This document shows positions 39,759-49,831 of a stretch of 64,000 nucleotides of DNA, one piece after another. The position numbers and the translations under genes were made by a program. The notes under the pieces are model-generated. The model saw only the letters and a program-made list of their open reading frames with translations, had not been told where the DNA came from and ran no database searches. Origin of the DNA: Lacticaseibacillus pantheris DSM 15945 = JCM 12539 = NBRC 106106 (lineage in GTDB: Bacteria; Bacillota; Bacilli; Lactobacillales; Lactobacillaceae); contig NZ_BBAI01000004.1 of the NCBI RefSeq assembly GCF_001311175.1, positions 1 through 64,000 of the forward strand. The letters are read 5' to 3'. Positions within the stretch are counted from its first letter, which is position 1, and each line of letters begins with the position of its first letter.

Positions 39759-40664
39759 TTAATCGTTAAAGTTCCCTGTTTCCACGTCGCTAATGAACTG
39801 CTTCAGGTGCTTGAAGTACACTGGAGCGTTGTCAATCATGTGGTGGTGTCCACCATCTGGCGTCGTTACTAGACGAGCGTGTGGAATTACCTCTGCCATC
39901 CGCTGGGCGGACTTCATCGGCATCGTTTCGTGCTCGCCGAACGTCAGGAGAGTTGGCACCGTGATGTTGTGAATCTGGTCGCGCAGGTCAAAGTCCTTGA
40001 GCTTACCAGTGACAACGAATTCGTTGTCGCCCTGGAAGACGTTGTAAACGTCAGTTGCCATCGTGCTAATCAGGTGACTGATTGCCGGTGGCTGCTTACG
40101 GTCAACGTAGCCGGCGTTGAGGATATCGACGTAAGACTGGTACTTCGGGTCGTCCCAGTTGCCCGCTGCTTCCTGTTCCTTCATGTACTTCACGGCTGAA
40201 GGTGGCAAAGCCTCTTCGCGGACGAGGTTGATGTGTTCAACGTACTCGTCAATATTGTCGGTCATCGAACTAACGATGGCCCCTTTGAGGTGCTCGCCGT
40301 ACTTGAGCGCGTACAGCTGCGTCAGTGCGCCACCCCACGACTGACCGATCAGGTAAAAGTTGTCCAGGCCGAGCTTCTGGCGAACTTCTTCGACTTCATC
40401 CAGGTAGTAGTCGTAAGTGAGATACTTGGCGGCAATTTCCGGGTCAGAGTAGTCCGGCTGGTCAGAGTAGAACGAGCCCAACTGGTCGTACATATGTACC
40501 TGAACGCCGAGGTCAGCCAGTTCTTCACCAAAGTTTTCCCAGTACTCATGCGTGCCACCAGGGCCACCGTGCAGGCAAAGGAGGTGAATGTCGCCTTCGC
40601 CTTGTGTGTTGGTCCACAGGTGGTACCCGTTATCAAGCGTGATGATAGTTGTGCCTTGCTTCAT
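39759..40664 (-). CDS. pip: Proline iminopeptidase
   Basis: Serine peptidase of the alpha/beta-hydrolase fold (family S33) that removes N-terminal proline from peptides, a step in milk and plant protein use by lactobacilli. Intact, 301 aa. HGGPGG (oxyanion hole, about residue 34), nucleophile elbow GQSWGG (Ser about 104), and the C-terminal catalytic His in DGGHHHMIDN. I start at ATG 40664, which has AGGTG 9 bases upstream; the earlier GTG would lack a ribosome site. Monocistronic. Confidence 0.9.
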   Translation of the reverse strand: MKQGTTIITLDNGYHLWTNTQGEGDIHLLCLHGGPGGTHEYWENFGEELADLGVQVHMYDQLGSFYSDQPDYSDPEIAAKYLTYDYYLDEVEEVRQKLGLDNFYLIGQSWGGALTQLYALKYGEHLKGAIVSSMTDNIDEYVEHINLVREEALPPSAVKYMKEQEAAGNWDDPKYQSYVDILNAGYVDRKQPPAISHLISTMATDVYNVFQGDNEFVVTGKLKDFDLRDQIHNITVPTLLTFGEHETMPMKSAQRMAEVIPHARLVTTPDGGHHHMIDNAPVYFKHLKQFISDVETGNFND

Positions 40665-40785
40665 TGTGTGGGTCACCTAGTTTCTTAATTAATATAGCTT
40701 CATTTTAGCACAATTAGGGGGATGTTCGACGGCCGTCTAGTTAATGCAATTGCACGTTGAGTAGCACCGATTCCTGAGACTTTCG

Positions 40786-41538
40786 TTAGTCCAGAATTTG
40801 GACTGAATGTTGGTCGGCTGCACTTTGAATTGGTGTGGGCAAAGTTACATCGCACGCAATGTAGTCGAGGTCGTGCATTTGGGCGCTGATGTATAACTGG
40901 TGTTTGCCGACTTTGGTACTATCAACTAACAGCATACTCTGGTCAGCATTGGCTGAAAAAGCATGCTTAATTCCAGACTCCAAGTCGTTGGCGTCCGTGG
41001 CTCCCTTGTCAGTTAGGCCACGGCATGAGAATACGGCCAAATCTGCCTGGTAGTTGGCAATATCTGTAATGGCCTTGTTACCGCCGACATTTTGCAAAAC
41101 GGAATTAACGCGTCCGCCTAGCAGGCTAACGTGCCAAGAACTGTTTTTGGAACACTCAATCGCGGGCACAAAGCCGTTTGTGACGATGTAGAGATTATCG
41201 ATGCTCATCAGTTCACGGATGAAAACCAGTGTGGTGGTACTGGAATCGACGAACAAACACATACCGGGGGAGACAACAGTCGCGGCCTTTTGGGCCAGTT
41301 GGCGTTTCTCCTTGAGGTTAAGGGTGGCGGAATAATCGTACGGCACGTCCTCAGGATCACGAATAAGCGTGATACCACCAGTAACCCGGCGAACGAGCCC
41401 CATCCGTTCCATATCGCGCGTATCACGACGGATAGTTGCTTGGCTAACGAATAGTTGGCTAGCGATGTCGGAGTAGCGACAGAATTTTTGATTATTGACT
41501 AGTTTGAGAATCTGTTCTTGGCGTTGGTAGGGAATCAT
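40786..41538 (-). CDS. DeoR-family regulator of the adjacent sugar locus
   Basis: 250-aa repressor. The N-terminal helix-turn-helix (YSDIASQLFVSQATIRRDTRD, about residues 22-42; I cite key residues SQATIRRD) is followed by a sugar-phosphate sensing domain with LFVDSSTTT. It is transcribed away from the kinase-aldolase-EIIC operon, so it most likely controls the shared 148-base region, where TGACAA/TTGTCA half sites occur at 41584 and 41623. Ribosome site GAGGTGA before the ATG. Effector unknown. Confidence 0.85.
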   Translation of the reverse strand: MIPYQRQEQILKLVNNQKFCRYSDIASQLFVSQATIRRDTRDMERMGLVRRVTGGITLIRDPEDVPYDYSATLNLKEKRQLAQKAATVVSPGMCLFVDSSTTTLVFIRELMSIDNLYIVTNGFVPAIECSKNSSWHVSLLGGRVNSVLQNVGGNKAITDIANYQADLAVFSCRGLTDKGATDANDLESGIKHAFSANADQSMLLVDSTKVGKHQLYISAQMHDLDYIACDVTLPTPIQSAADQHSVQILD

Positions 41539-41622
41539 AATGTCACCTCATGACAATGCCTTTGCGAAAATACAACTTAATTATGACAAAATTTGAAAAT
41601 ATTTCAACCTTTTCACCACTCG

Positions 41623-41651
41623 TTGTCAAATTATTGCAAGCTCGATATACT
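41623..41651 (+). promoter_or_regulatory. Promoter of the kinase-aldolase-EIIC operon
   Basis: TTGTCA, 17 bases, TATACT. Confidence 0.75.
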
Positions 41652-41656
41652 CTCCA

Positions 41657-41671
41657 ATGTAAGCGCTAACG
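41657..41671 (+). promoter_or_regulatory. Candidate cre (CcpA) site
   Basis: ATGTAAGCGCTAACG fits the catabolite-responsive element consensus except at the last base. It lies just downstream of the -10, where CcpA binding would repress. Confidence 0.7.
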
Positions 41672-41686
41672 AAAGGGGCAAACATT

Positions 41687-43181
41687 ATGGCATTAATGGG
41701 ATTAGACCTCGGTACTACCGGGGTTAAGAGCACCATCACTGACAATGCGGGCAACATTCTTTCGGCCGCATATCAAGAGTATCAAACCACGATTCAGGGT
41801 GAGTGGGAATACGAACTCGATCCGAGCACCGTTTGGGCTAGTACCAAGTACGTGATTAAGGAGTCCAGCAAGTTTGTCGACGAGGAAATTCTGGCGGTCA
41901 GCGTTTCTTCGTTCGGTGAAGCGTTTGTCGCGGTGGACGAAAACGGTGAGCCGCTCCTCAACACGATGCTGCAGACGGATATTCGTGGCAAAGAGGAATT
42001 GGCGGACTTGTTGACGCGGATCTCGACGGACGAAATTCGTGCCAAGACGGGACTTAACCCGGCGGTGACCTTTTCCGTCCCTAAGATTATGTGGATTAAG
42101 GCCAATCATCCCGATTTATACAGTCACATTCACAAAATTCTACTGTACGGGGCCTACATTCTATACAAGTTGGGTGGCGTGAGCGCCATTGATTATACGC
42201 TGGCTGACCGCTCGCTGGCCTTTAACGTGACGGCCAAGGACTGACGATGATATCCTGTCTGCCGCGGGGATCCAACGTGAATTAATGCCTGATGTTTATC
42301 CGTTAGGCACCGTCGTCGGCACCATTAAACCCGAATTAGCGGATGTTTTAGGGGTCAATCGGGACATGAAATTAGTCACCGGTGCCCACGACCAGATTTG
42401 TGTCTCAATCGGTGCGGGGACAATTGAAGAGGGTATTGCAACAAACGGGATGGGCTCGGTCGATAATATCTCGCCGGTTTTTACGGATTTGTCGCACCTC
42501 GAGGACAACGCTAAACATAACTACCCGTCCGTGCCGTACATGGACGGAAAATACACTACCATTTCGTATATCTATGATGGTGGCACCTCACTGAAGTGGT
42601 TCCGTGATGCCTTTGGTTATCAGGAGGTAGCCGCGGCCCATCTTGCGGGGGTGAGTGTGTACGACATCTTTAATAAGTATATCCCTCAGGAACCCACGAA
42701 CTTGTTGGTGTTACCACATTTTAGCGGGGCTGCCGTACCCTATTTCGATGAGGATGCACGCGGCATGATAGTGGGTATTTCCAGCGCGACTCGAAAAACT
42801 GATATCTACCGGGCTTTAATGGAAGGCGTGGCCTTTGAACAGCGGATGAACATTGAAAATATGGATCGCGGTGGCATTCACATTAACAAGGTGCGCGCGA
42901 CGGGTGGTGGCTCCCGTTCGGATATGTGGCTGCAAATCAAAGCTGACATATTTAATCGCGACGTCGAACGGGTCCACATGAAGGAATCGGGCACGATGGG
43001 TGTTATCATCATGGCCGGTGTGGCCGTTGGCTTGTTCGATTCATTTGCTTCGGCCATGAAGAAGCTGGTCACCATCGACAAGGTGTTCCACCCAGATCCA
43101 GCCAGGGTTGCGTTTTACAACCAGCAGTACAAAAAGTATTTGGCACTATACCCATTTAGTCAGCAGTTACGGTTACTTTAG
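41687..43181 (+). CDS. FGGY-family carbohydrate kinase (one frame break)
   Basis: ATP-dependent sugar kinase, substrate uncertain. LDLGTTGVKSTI at the N-terminus, TNGMGSVDNISPV in place of the more common phosphate loop, and ATGGGSRSDMWLQ near the C-terminus. The frame breaks at about 42240: GACTGACGAT where GAC TGG GAC GAT would keep the frame (two G missing). Restored 498 aa. First gene of an operon with a class II aldolase (14 bases on) and a PTS EIIC. It could phosphorylate a free ketose or polyol-derived sugar that the aldolase then cleaves. Confidence 0.8.
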
Positions 43182-43195
43182 GAGGAAAAATAATT

Positions 43196-44062
43196 ATGGT
43201 TTTAGTTAACGCAAAGGAATTAATTAAGGACGCAAAGCAGCGGCATTACGCCATCGGTTCGTTTAACGTGACCGACATCGAGATGGTTCGCGGCATCGTG
43301 GGTGCGGCAGAAAAAGAAAACTCACCGGTGATTATCCAGTTCGCGGAACTGCACGACAACTACGTACCACTCGATGTGATTGGTCCGGTCATGATTAACG
43401 CGGCAAAACACGCGTCGGTGCCGGTGGTTGTGCACTTTGACCACGGGGTGACGTTTGACAACATCGTGCGTGCCATGCGGTTGGGCTTTACTTCCGTGAT
43501 GATGGACGCCTCCCAGGATGACTTCGAAACTAATATTGCCCGCACCAAGGAGATTGCTAAAATCGCGGCGCCACTGAACGTTTCGGTTGAAGCCGAACTG
43601 GGACCGATGAACCGTGAAGGTGGCGGTGATGACGTTGACTACGCTGACCTGGACAAAACGTACACCAATCCGGAAGAGGCACAGCAATTCATCGAACAAA
43701 CCGGCATTGATATGTTGGCGGTTGCGTATGGGACCGTGCACGGGGTTTACACGCAGGCACCCCACTTAAACTTTGGCCGGCTGAAGGAAATTGCTGACCT
43801 CGTGGATTTCCCACTGGTCGTGCATGGGGCCTCCGGGTTATCGGATGATGAGTATCGTCAGTCCATCGACAACGGGATTTGCAAGATCAATTACTATTCT
43901 GAAATGGTGCACCGGGTCGCGATTGAGGTGCAAAAGCGCCTCACGGAAGGACTCCAAAACAAGCAGTTATTCATCTCGGATGTAAGCCCGTGGGAAATTG
44001 AAATTGTGGAAAAGGAAATTCGTGAGCGCCTGCGTGTATTTGGTTCGACCGGCAAGGCATAG
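43196..44062 (+). CDS. Class II ketose-bisphosphate aldolase family protein
   Basis: Zinc-dependent aldolase of the FbaA/GatY/KbaY family, 288 aa, intact. Zn and catalytic residues: HFDHG (about residue 80-84), EAELGPMNREGG (about 131), AVAYGTVHGVY (His about 180), PLVVHGASGL (His about 208) and the phosphate site KINYYSEM. Would cleave a phosphorylated ketose into DHAP and an aldehyde. RBS AGGAGG. Sits between the kinase and EIIC genes. Confidence 0.87.
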   Translation: MVLVNAKELIKDAKQRHYAIGSFNVTDIEMVRGIVGAAEKENSPVIIQFAELHDNYVPLDVIGPVMINAAKHASVPVVVHFDHGVTFDNIVRAMRLGFTSVMMDASQDDFETNIARTKEIAKIAAPLNVSVEAELGPMNREGGGDDVDYADLDKTYTNPEEAQQFIEQTGIDMLAVAYGTVHGVYTQAPHLNFGRLKEIADLVDFPLVVHGASGLSDDEYRQSIDNGICKINYYSEMVHRVAIEVQKRLTEGLQNKQLFISDVSPWEIEIVEKEIRERLRVFGSTGKA

Positions 44063-44073
44063 GGGGTGAGCCG

Positions 44074-45406
44074 ATGCAATTCTTTGTAGATTTACTGAGT
44101 CAGCCGTCAATCATTGCCGGTATCGTCGTGATGGCTGGTTTGATTGCGTTGCGGAAGCCATTCACCGAAGTGATTGGTGGTACGATCCGTGCCTTTATTG
44201 GCTTCATTGTTCTGCTGGCTGGCACCAACATTATTGTCGGCGTGCTGAATAATTTCGGGAAGCTGTTTACCAAGGCATTCAACATGCACGGTATGATTCC
44301 TAGTAACGAGGCTGCTATTGGGATTACCGTCGCCAAATACGGGACTATTGCTACTTTTATCTTTGTTTTTGGTTTGATACTCAACATCCTGCTAGCGCGG
44401 TTTACTAAGTTTAAGTATATCTTTCTTTCCAGTGATCACGCTTTTTACATGGCGTGCTGCCTAACACCAATCATGGTTCTTAGTGGCATGAATACACTCG
44501 AATCAATTATCTTTGGTTCGATGGTGCTGGGCGTTATTCTCTGCGTATTTCCTGCCATTGCGCACCCAACCATGAAAATCATTACTGGGCGCGATGACAT
44601 GAGCTTTGCACACTTTGGGACCATCGAGTATTGGTTTTCCGCCAAGATTGGTTCCTTGGTTAACAAGAAAAAGAAGTCGAAATCGATTGAGGAGATCAAA
44701 TTTCCTCAGGGCCTAGCCTTTCTGCAAGATAGTAATGTTTCCGTGATGATTGTGATGACCATTTTGTTCTTCATCGTGACGGCTGTGGCCGGTCCCGAGT
44801 ACGTCGGCAAGTTAACCACGTTGAATCCATACGTGTGGGCGTTAACCCAGGCGGCACAATTTGCTGGTGGCATTATTGTCCTGGTAACTGGGGTGAACAT
44901 GTTGCTAGATGAAATCACGCCGGCGTTTAAGGGCTTCAGTGACAAGATTGTGCCCAACGCCGTTCCTGGTTATCCATTCGCCATTCTCTTTAAAGGCACC
45001 TCTAACGCGCTGTTGGCTGGGTTCCTCATGAGTCTCCTGGGCGGTCTGCTGTCCATGGGTGTACAAATACTGTTGGGCACCGTAGTGGTAATTCCCGGTA
45101 TCGTGATGCACTTCTTTTGTGGTGGGATTGCGGCAATCTTCGGTAATGCGACGGGTGGTCGCCGCGGTGCTTGATTGGGCCATTTCTGTTCGGGATTATT
45201 CTGAGCTTTACCCCATTACTGGCGACGGGGCTCTTTGGTTCATTAGGGTTCACGACGACTTACTGGTCTGATAGTGACTTCAACACAATTGGGTCCTGCT
45301 GGGGACGGTGGCTAAGATGGGTCAGTTGCCAATTATCATTGCTTCAATTATTATTTTCGCCTTTCCGTTTGTGGCCACGTTGTTTGGCAAGAAGGCAGTC
45401 AAGTAA
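44074..45406 (+). CDS. Galactitol-type PTS EIIC protein (two frame breaks)
   Basis: Polytopic membrane protein of the EIIC-GAT family with about ten hydrophobic segments. Starts MQFFVDLLSQPS at 44074. Breaks near 45170 (GGTGCCTTG read GGTGCTTG) and near 45292 (one G or C missing in ATTGGxGTCCTG); after repair it ends IIIFAFPFVATLFGKKAVK, 444 aa. No EIIA or EIIB gene lies in or next to the operon, so it either borrows these from elsewhere or works without phosphorylation, with the FGGY kinase acting inside the cell. The second is inference. Confidence 0.82.
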
Positions 45407-45842
45407 GGATATTATTTGATCTAAAATAAATGGTGAGTACTGATTAGAGAAAATGCAACGTTTTGCGATTGTTGGACAGGTGGTCTAAGGGTCGTTGAGC
45501 GTTGTATTTTTGTTGGTTTCTATGACTACGAAGCAATTGAATTGTTCTGCAATGGGGGGAGATGGAGGCCTGCATGGGGGCGAACTTCTTGGGCCTTGTT
45601 GGCATCCCTGAAAATATAAGCAAAGTACGACGTAGCAATGACGATTGGCCTGGTGGTATGTTGAATATTACCGGTGAACCACGAATTGACGGGTGTCGAC
45701 AGGAGGTATCTAAAGTACGGGTAGTTTATTTTCTGATGTCCTGGTTGGTGAATGGTTTGATACATCAATATAAATGATGATGTACTTGTACATCACGGAC
45801 TTCGATGATATACCTTGGCTATAGAGACGGGGGGTGACCAAA
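45407..45842. other. Intergenic stretch with a solo element end
   Basis: No gene I can support. CCACGAATTGACGGGTGTCG (45675-45694, approximate) differs at two positions from the left border of element copy 2, so this may be a leftover end of a structured element. Confidence 0.35.
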
Positions 45843-46118
45843 ATGGATAGGCTGGATCGAATTATAGGTGAATACAAAGTTCGTCGTATTGGCAATTCAA
45901 ACGTCATTACAATTCCCAAAACAATGAATTTTCGACCAGGAGACAGAGTGATTTTGAGGTCGAACGAGGCTGGAACAAAGGGGAGTTTTGAGAAGAAGAT
46001 TTCTGGGAACCCGTGGGAAAACGGCCAGTTCGATAATTTTGATTTTCGGGCAGATATGAAAATTGTTGGTAATTTTGGCGTGGGCAAAGATGTTGGCCGT
46101 GAAAATGAGAAATGGTAG
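45843..46118 (+). CDS. SpoVT/AbrB-like (MazE-type) protein, no toxin seen
   Basis: Swapped-hairpin DNA-binding protein, 91 aa. VRRIGNSNVITIPKTM (about residues 12-27) is the AbrB/MazE fold. MazE-like antitoxins pair with a MazF-like toxin, usually downstream; the 140 bases after this gene contain only a frame interrupted by a stop. The C-terminus is polar and Asn/Gly-rich. Start at 45843 with GGGGGGTGA upstream. It may be a solitary regulator or the remains of a toxin-antitoxin pair. Confidence 0.65.
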   Translation: MDRLDRIIGEYKVRRIGNSNVITIPKTMNFRPGDRVILRSNEAGTKGSFEKKISGNPWENGQFDNFDFRADMKIVGNFGVGKDVGRENEKW

Positions 46119-46259
46119 TAGTGCAACAGGGCAACCTGGTGTAGATTGATGCTGAACTCTACATTGTTCATGGTAACGAGAACATCAGCTTGAACGCGCA
46201 AGAAGTTTGCCACCTGATGATTGTGATTTCTACTGTTATGGATATAGATTATATGTTTT

Positions 46260-46296
46260 AAAGGGAGCTAACTTTCGCTGTAGCTCCTTTGTTTTG
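46260..46296 (+). terminator. Terminator
   Basis: AAAGGGAGCTA / TAGCTCCTTT stem then TTGTTTTG. Confidence 0.7.
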
Positions 46297-46401
46297 CTGT
46301 TTCAACTAATTTTGAGTGACTACAGGTCTAAATATAGTCCTCAAGAAGAGGATGACTGCGTATCTGGCCGACGGGGCGTGACTGGTTAATCACGAACTAA
46401 C

Positions 46402-46532
46402 GGGTGCCGGCAAAGTGGTGGTGGGGTGGATACATCGTGTCCGGAGACGTGGTTGCAACATTGGTAGTGTGAGCCCGGCCAACGCTGCCGGTGACCACTA
46501 CTGCTGCAACCCCACCGCCACTTTGCCTGCAC
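46402..46532. repeat. Short element with the same terminal inverted repeats
   Basis: Only 131 bases, with ends GGGTGCCGGCAAAGTGG and CCACTTTGCCTGCAC like copies 2 and 5, and most of the core deleted. Resembles an internal-deletion derivative of a MITE. Confidence 0.75.
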
Positions 46533-46608
46533 GACTACCACATTACAATATAACGATAGGCAGACACCACCAAAGTGTCCAAAATCGCCGGAATTGCCGC
46601 GCCGACGC

Positions 46609-46637
46609 TTGAAGAAGATTTCTAATAGTGGTACCAT
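46609..46637 (+). promoter_or_regulatory. Promoter of helD
   Basis: TTGAAG, 17 bases, TACCAT, about 50 bases before the TTG start. Confidence 0.5.
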
Positions 46638-46685
46638 ATTACAACGATATTTTTTTTAATTTCGGTACAAAAAGGGGGTTGGGCC

Positions 46686-48984
46686 TTGGAGGACTCAAAT
46701 CAGCAATACGAACAGCAACACCTGGACGATACGGTCCACGAACTCCACGCCGCTGACAAACGGTTAACGCAGGAAATTGCCAAGACGCAATCCGAAGAAC
46801 GCAGCATCAGTGACAACTTCTTCAGCGACTTTTCCATTAACCTGACCAACGACGATGAAATCATCGAGACCGCCGCCTCCGTGCAGCAGCAGCAACAGCT
46901 TCTCGATGAGCGGGCCAACGCCCACCGACAGTCGACCGTGCAGTTGGGCACCGTCAAGCGGTTGCTCAAGAATCCGTACTTTGCACGCATTGACTTTCAG
47001 GAGGCCGGCGAGAAGCCTGAGACCATCTACATCGGCCTGGGCAGCTTCACCGACGCCAACGGGCACTTCCTCATCTACGACTGGCGGGCGCCCATCAGCT
47101 CCATCTATTACGATGCAAGCTGGGCCAGGTGACCTACCAGACGCCGGATGGCCCGCAAAGCGTGGAGTTGAGCCTGAAGCGTCAGTTCGTAATCAAAGAC
47201 GGTGTGCAGATCGAGACCATGTTCGACACCGCCGAGACGATTGGCGACCAGATGTTGCTGGAAGTGCTGGGCGAAAAGTCCGACACCCAGATGAAGAGCA
47301 TCGTGACCACCATTCAGCGCGAACAGAACCAGATCATCCGGGACACCACGGCCGACCTGCTGTTCGTGCAGGGCGCGGCCGGCTCCGGGAAGACCAGCGC
47401 GGTGCTACAGCGGGTGGCGTACCTGCTGTATCGCTACCGGGGGAACCTGACGTCCAGCCAGGTGATCATGTTTTCGCCGAACCAACTGTTTTCCGATTAC
47501 ATTGGCAATGTGTTGCCGGAGATGGGCGAGCAGAACATGGTGCAGTTCACGTACTACCAGTACGTGACGCGGCGGACGCCGGGGCTCAAGGTGCAGAATC
47601 TGTTCCAGCAGTTCGAGGCTAACCAAACACCTTTGCAGGCCAAAGTGGCGGCGCTCAAAGAGAGCGATGCGTTCTTCCACGCGACCGAGGCGTACGCCGA
47701 ACACCTCCGCAGCGCGGGCGTCCGGTTCAAGGACATCCGGTTCCGTGACGGCGTGTTCTTCAGCCGCAAGAAGATTGCGGAAATCTTCTATAGTTATAAC
47801 CAGAACTATAACATGAACAACCGGCTCCAGGCGACTAAGGAGCGGCTGACGTCGATGCTGAACCGGCGGGTGGGTTCTGAGACGCGTGCAAAGTGGGTGC
47901 GTGAGGCGGTCGAGAACCTGTCCGAAGAGGAGATCCGCGACCTCCAGTCGCAAGGCCAGCCGGGCGAGTTCAAGGATAGCGACAGCGAGTTCCAGTTTTA
48001 CGCGCGCCACATCGTGACCAACGCGTTTGAGGACATCGATGCGGCCATCATCCGCAACCGCTTCTTGAACGTGCGGGCGCAGTACGTGGCGTTCCTGCGC
48101 GCGGTACCGGAGTTCCTGGACGTGACGAAGTTTGGCATCACGGTGGATGAATGGGCGCAAAGTGTCGAGGAGTTTGTCGACCAGTTCCGCGAGCGGCAGC
48201 TGACGATGGCGGACGCGACGCCGTACCTGCACCTGTACGACCTGATGATTGGGCGTCACGGTGACCGGAAGATGCGTTTCGTCTTCATCGACGAAATTCA
48301 GGATTACACGCCGTACCAGCTGGCGTATCTGCAGAAGAGTTTCCCCCGCGCGAAGTTCACGCTGCTGGGTGACTTAAACCAGGCCATCTTTACTGGTAGT
48401 AGCGCCCGTAACCTGATGGGGTCGGTCACGAAGATGTTCGATCCAGACAAGACGCGCGTGTGCAGTTGACGCAGTCGTACCGGTCGACGGCGCAGGTCAC
48501 CGAGTTCACGAAGGCCATCCTGAAGAGCGGCCAGAAGATTGTGGCGTTCAACCGGCAGGGCGACTTGCCGCAGGTATTGGTCCGCAAAGACGTGGATGCG
48601 GCCTTCGCGGCTTTGACCACGCAACTACAAACGAACGCGGCCGACCACGACGCGACGGCGGTCATTACCCGGTCGTTGGGCGACGCGGAGGCGCTACAGG
48701 CGCGGTTGCACGCGGCGGGGCAGAAGTCGACGCTGATCCGGTCGGAGAACCAGCGGCTGGTACCGGGCGTGCTGATTGTGCCGTCGTTCCTGGCCAAGGG
48801 GCTGGAGTTCGACGCCGTCGTGGCGTGGGACGTTACGGCCGCCAACTTTGGCGGGGATGCGGACCGCGAGCTGCTGTACACCATTTGTTCGCGGGCGATG
48901 CACCGACTGACGGTGATTGCGGCGGGGACGGTTTCGCCGCTCATCGCAGCGATCGACTCCGACCTCTACACAACTGAACAGTAA
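46686..48984 (+). CDS. helD: HelD-type helicase-like RNA polymerase recycling factor (two frame breaks)
   Basis: Superfamily 1 helicase-like ATPase that in Firmicutes frees stalled RNA polymerase from DNA. The N-terminal region (about 1-80) is a Gln/Glu-rich coiled coil that enters the polymerase secondary channel. Walker A GAAGSGKTS (about residue 225), Walker B FVFIDEIQDYTPYQ, motif III LLGDLNQAIF and motif IV LTQSYRST. Breaks near 47117 (GATGGCAAG read GATGCAAG) and 48463 (GTGGTGCAG read GTGTGCAG). Restored 766 aa. The start is TTG at 46686 with AAGGGGG upstream; no better start is seen. Confidence 0.88.
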
Positions 48985-49038
48985 CCTCCATGGCGACTAC
49001 CTCCGGGTGGTCGCATTTTGCGCTTTTGTGTACGAACG

Positions 49039-49257
49039 CGCGGGTGGCGTTTGGGGCTGCGGCTTACGTGCCCTACGCCGTAGGTTGCTACACCCGCACG
49101 CTCCGGACGTGCCGTCCTCCCGCGGATTCTGTAGCCAAAGGAAATGCACCTTTGTCTACAGAACCTGCCGCCGTACGTCACTACGTTCCTACGGCGCTCT
49201 GGGGTCGCAGCAACTACGTCTCCGGGCACGACGCCTCCGCCCCAAACACCACCCGCG
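49039..49257. repeat. Structured element, second subfamily, copy 2
   Basis: Outer stem CGCGGGTGG (49039-49047) / CCACCCGCG (49249-49257), then GTTTGGGGC (49049) / GCCCCAAAC (49239), TTCTGTAG (49127) / CTACAGAA (49156), and GCCGTA (49170) / TACGGC (49190). Each helix differs from the copy at 37855 by compensating changes. Confidence 0.85.
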
Positions 49258-49405
49258 GGTTCCCGACAGTCAGGAGGTTGCCACTAATCGGCTGTAATAG
49301 TCATTAGAGGTTACGTGGATAATGTTTGTCGTTCACGCTAACGTGGCGGTGGAGATTCGGTCGGGTGCGGAGACGACTGTATTCGTAACGATGAACATCT
49401 ATCGT

Positions 49406-49785
49406 TGGTCGTACTGGTGTGGTGGTGGAGGTTGAGTGGTTGGTACCTGCGACGGCTGTATGCCCGTAGTTCTGTTGGTTTACTTCCGGTTTGGGCTTTA
49501 GCCCTTACCGGGAGTTAACTCAAGTGACCGTCGCAGACTGTCACTTGAGCGACCTCAGAATCAAATTGGCTAGACCGAGTGGTTTCCTCGGGCTAGGGCA
49601 ATTCGCGGTAGCCCGGAACGGGCGTGAGCGTGAGGCTCACAGCACCGGTCGCGGGAACCAGCCGCTCAACCGGAGCCAGCGCGCCAGTACGACCAGCCAC
49701 TAGCAGCGGTCACCGTGGAGCGGTCCACAAAGTCGTAGCACGCAACAGCACCCGCACCGAGCAGCGCCGCCACCGTAACCCGTTA
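49406..49785. repeat. Large structured element upstream of coaA
   Basis: Outer stem TGGTCGTACTGG (49406-49417) / CCAGTACGACCA (49684-49695), exact, as in the short element at 10677. Inside are CTCAAGTGA / TCACTTGAG, TTCCGGT..ACCGGGA with a GGGCTTTAGCCC hairpin, and ACCGGT..AACCGG. Ends with the AGCGGTCACCGTGG box of the main family. Confidence 0.75.
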
Positions 49786-49789
49786 TTTG

Positions 49790-49798
49790 TGGTAGAAT
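49790..49798 (+). promoter_or_regulatory. Extended -10 of coaA
   Basis: TGG followed by TAGAAT, 33 bases before the start; no clear -35. Confidence 0.45.
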
Positions 49799-49831
49799 AC
49801 GCACATTAAGGAAAGTGTGGAGGCAACAGTT

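Noticed and set aside
46119-46257. MazF-like toxin gene after the AbrB-like gene
   Set aside because: The only frame there is short and interrupted by a stop codon, and shows no MazF motif.
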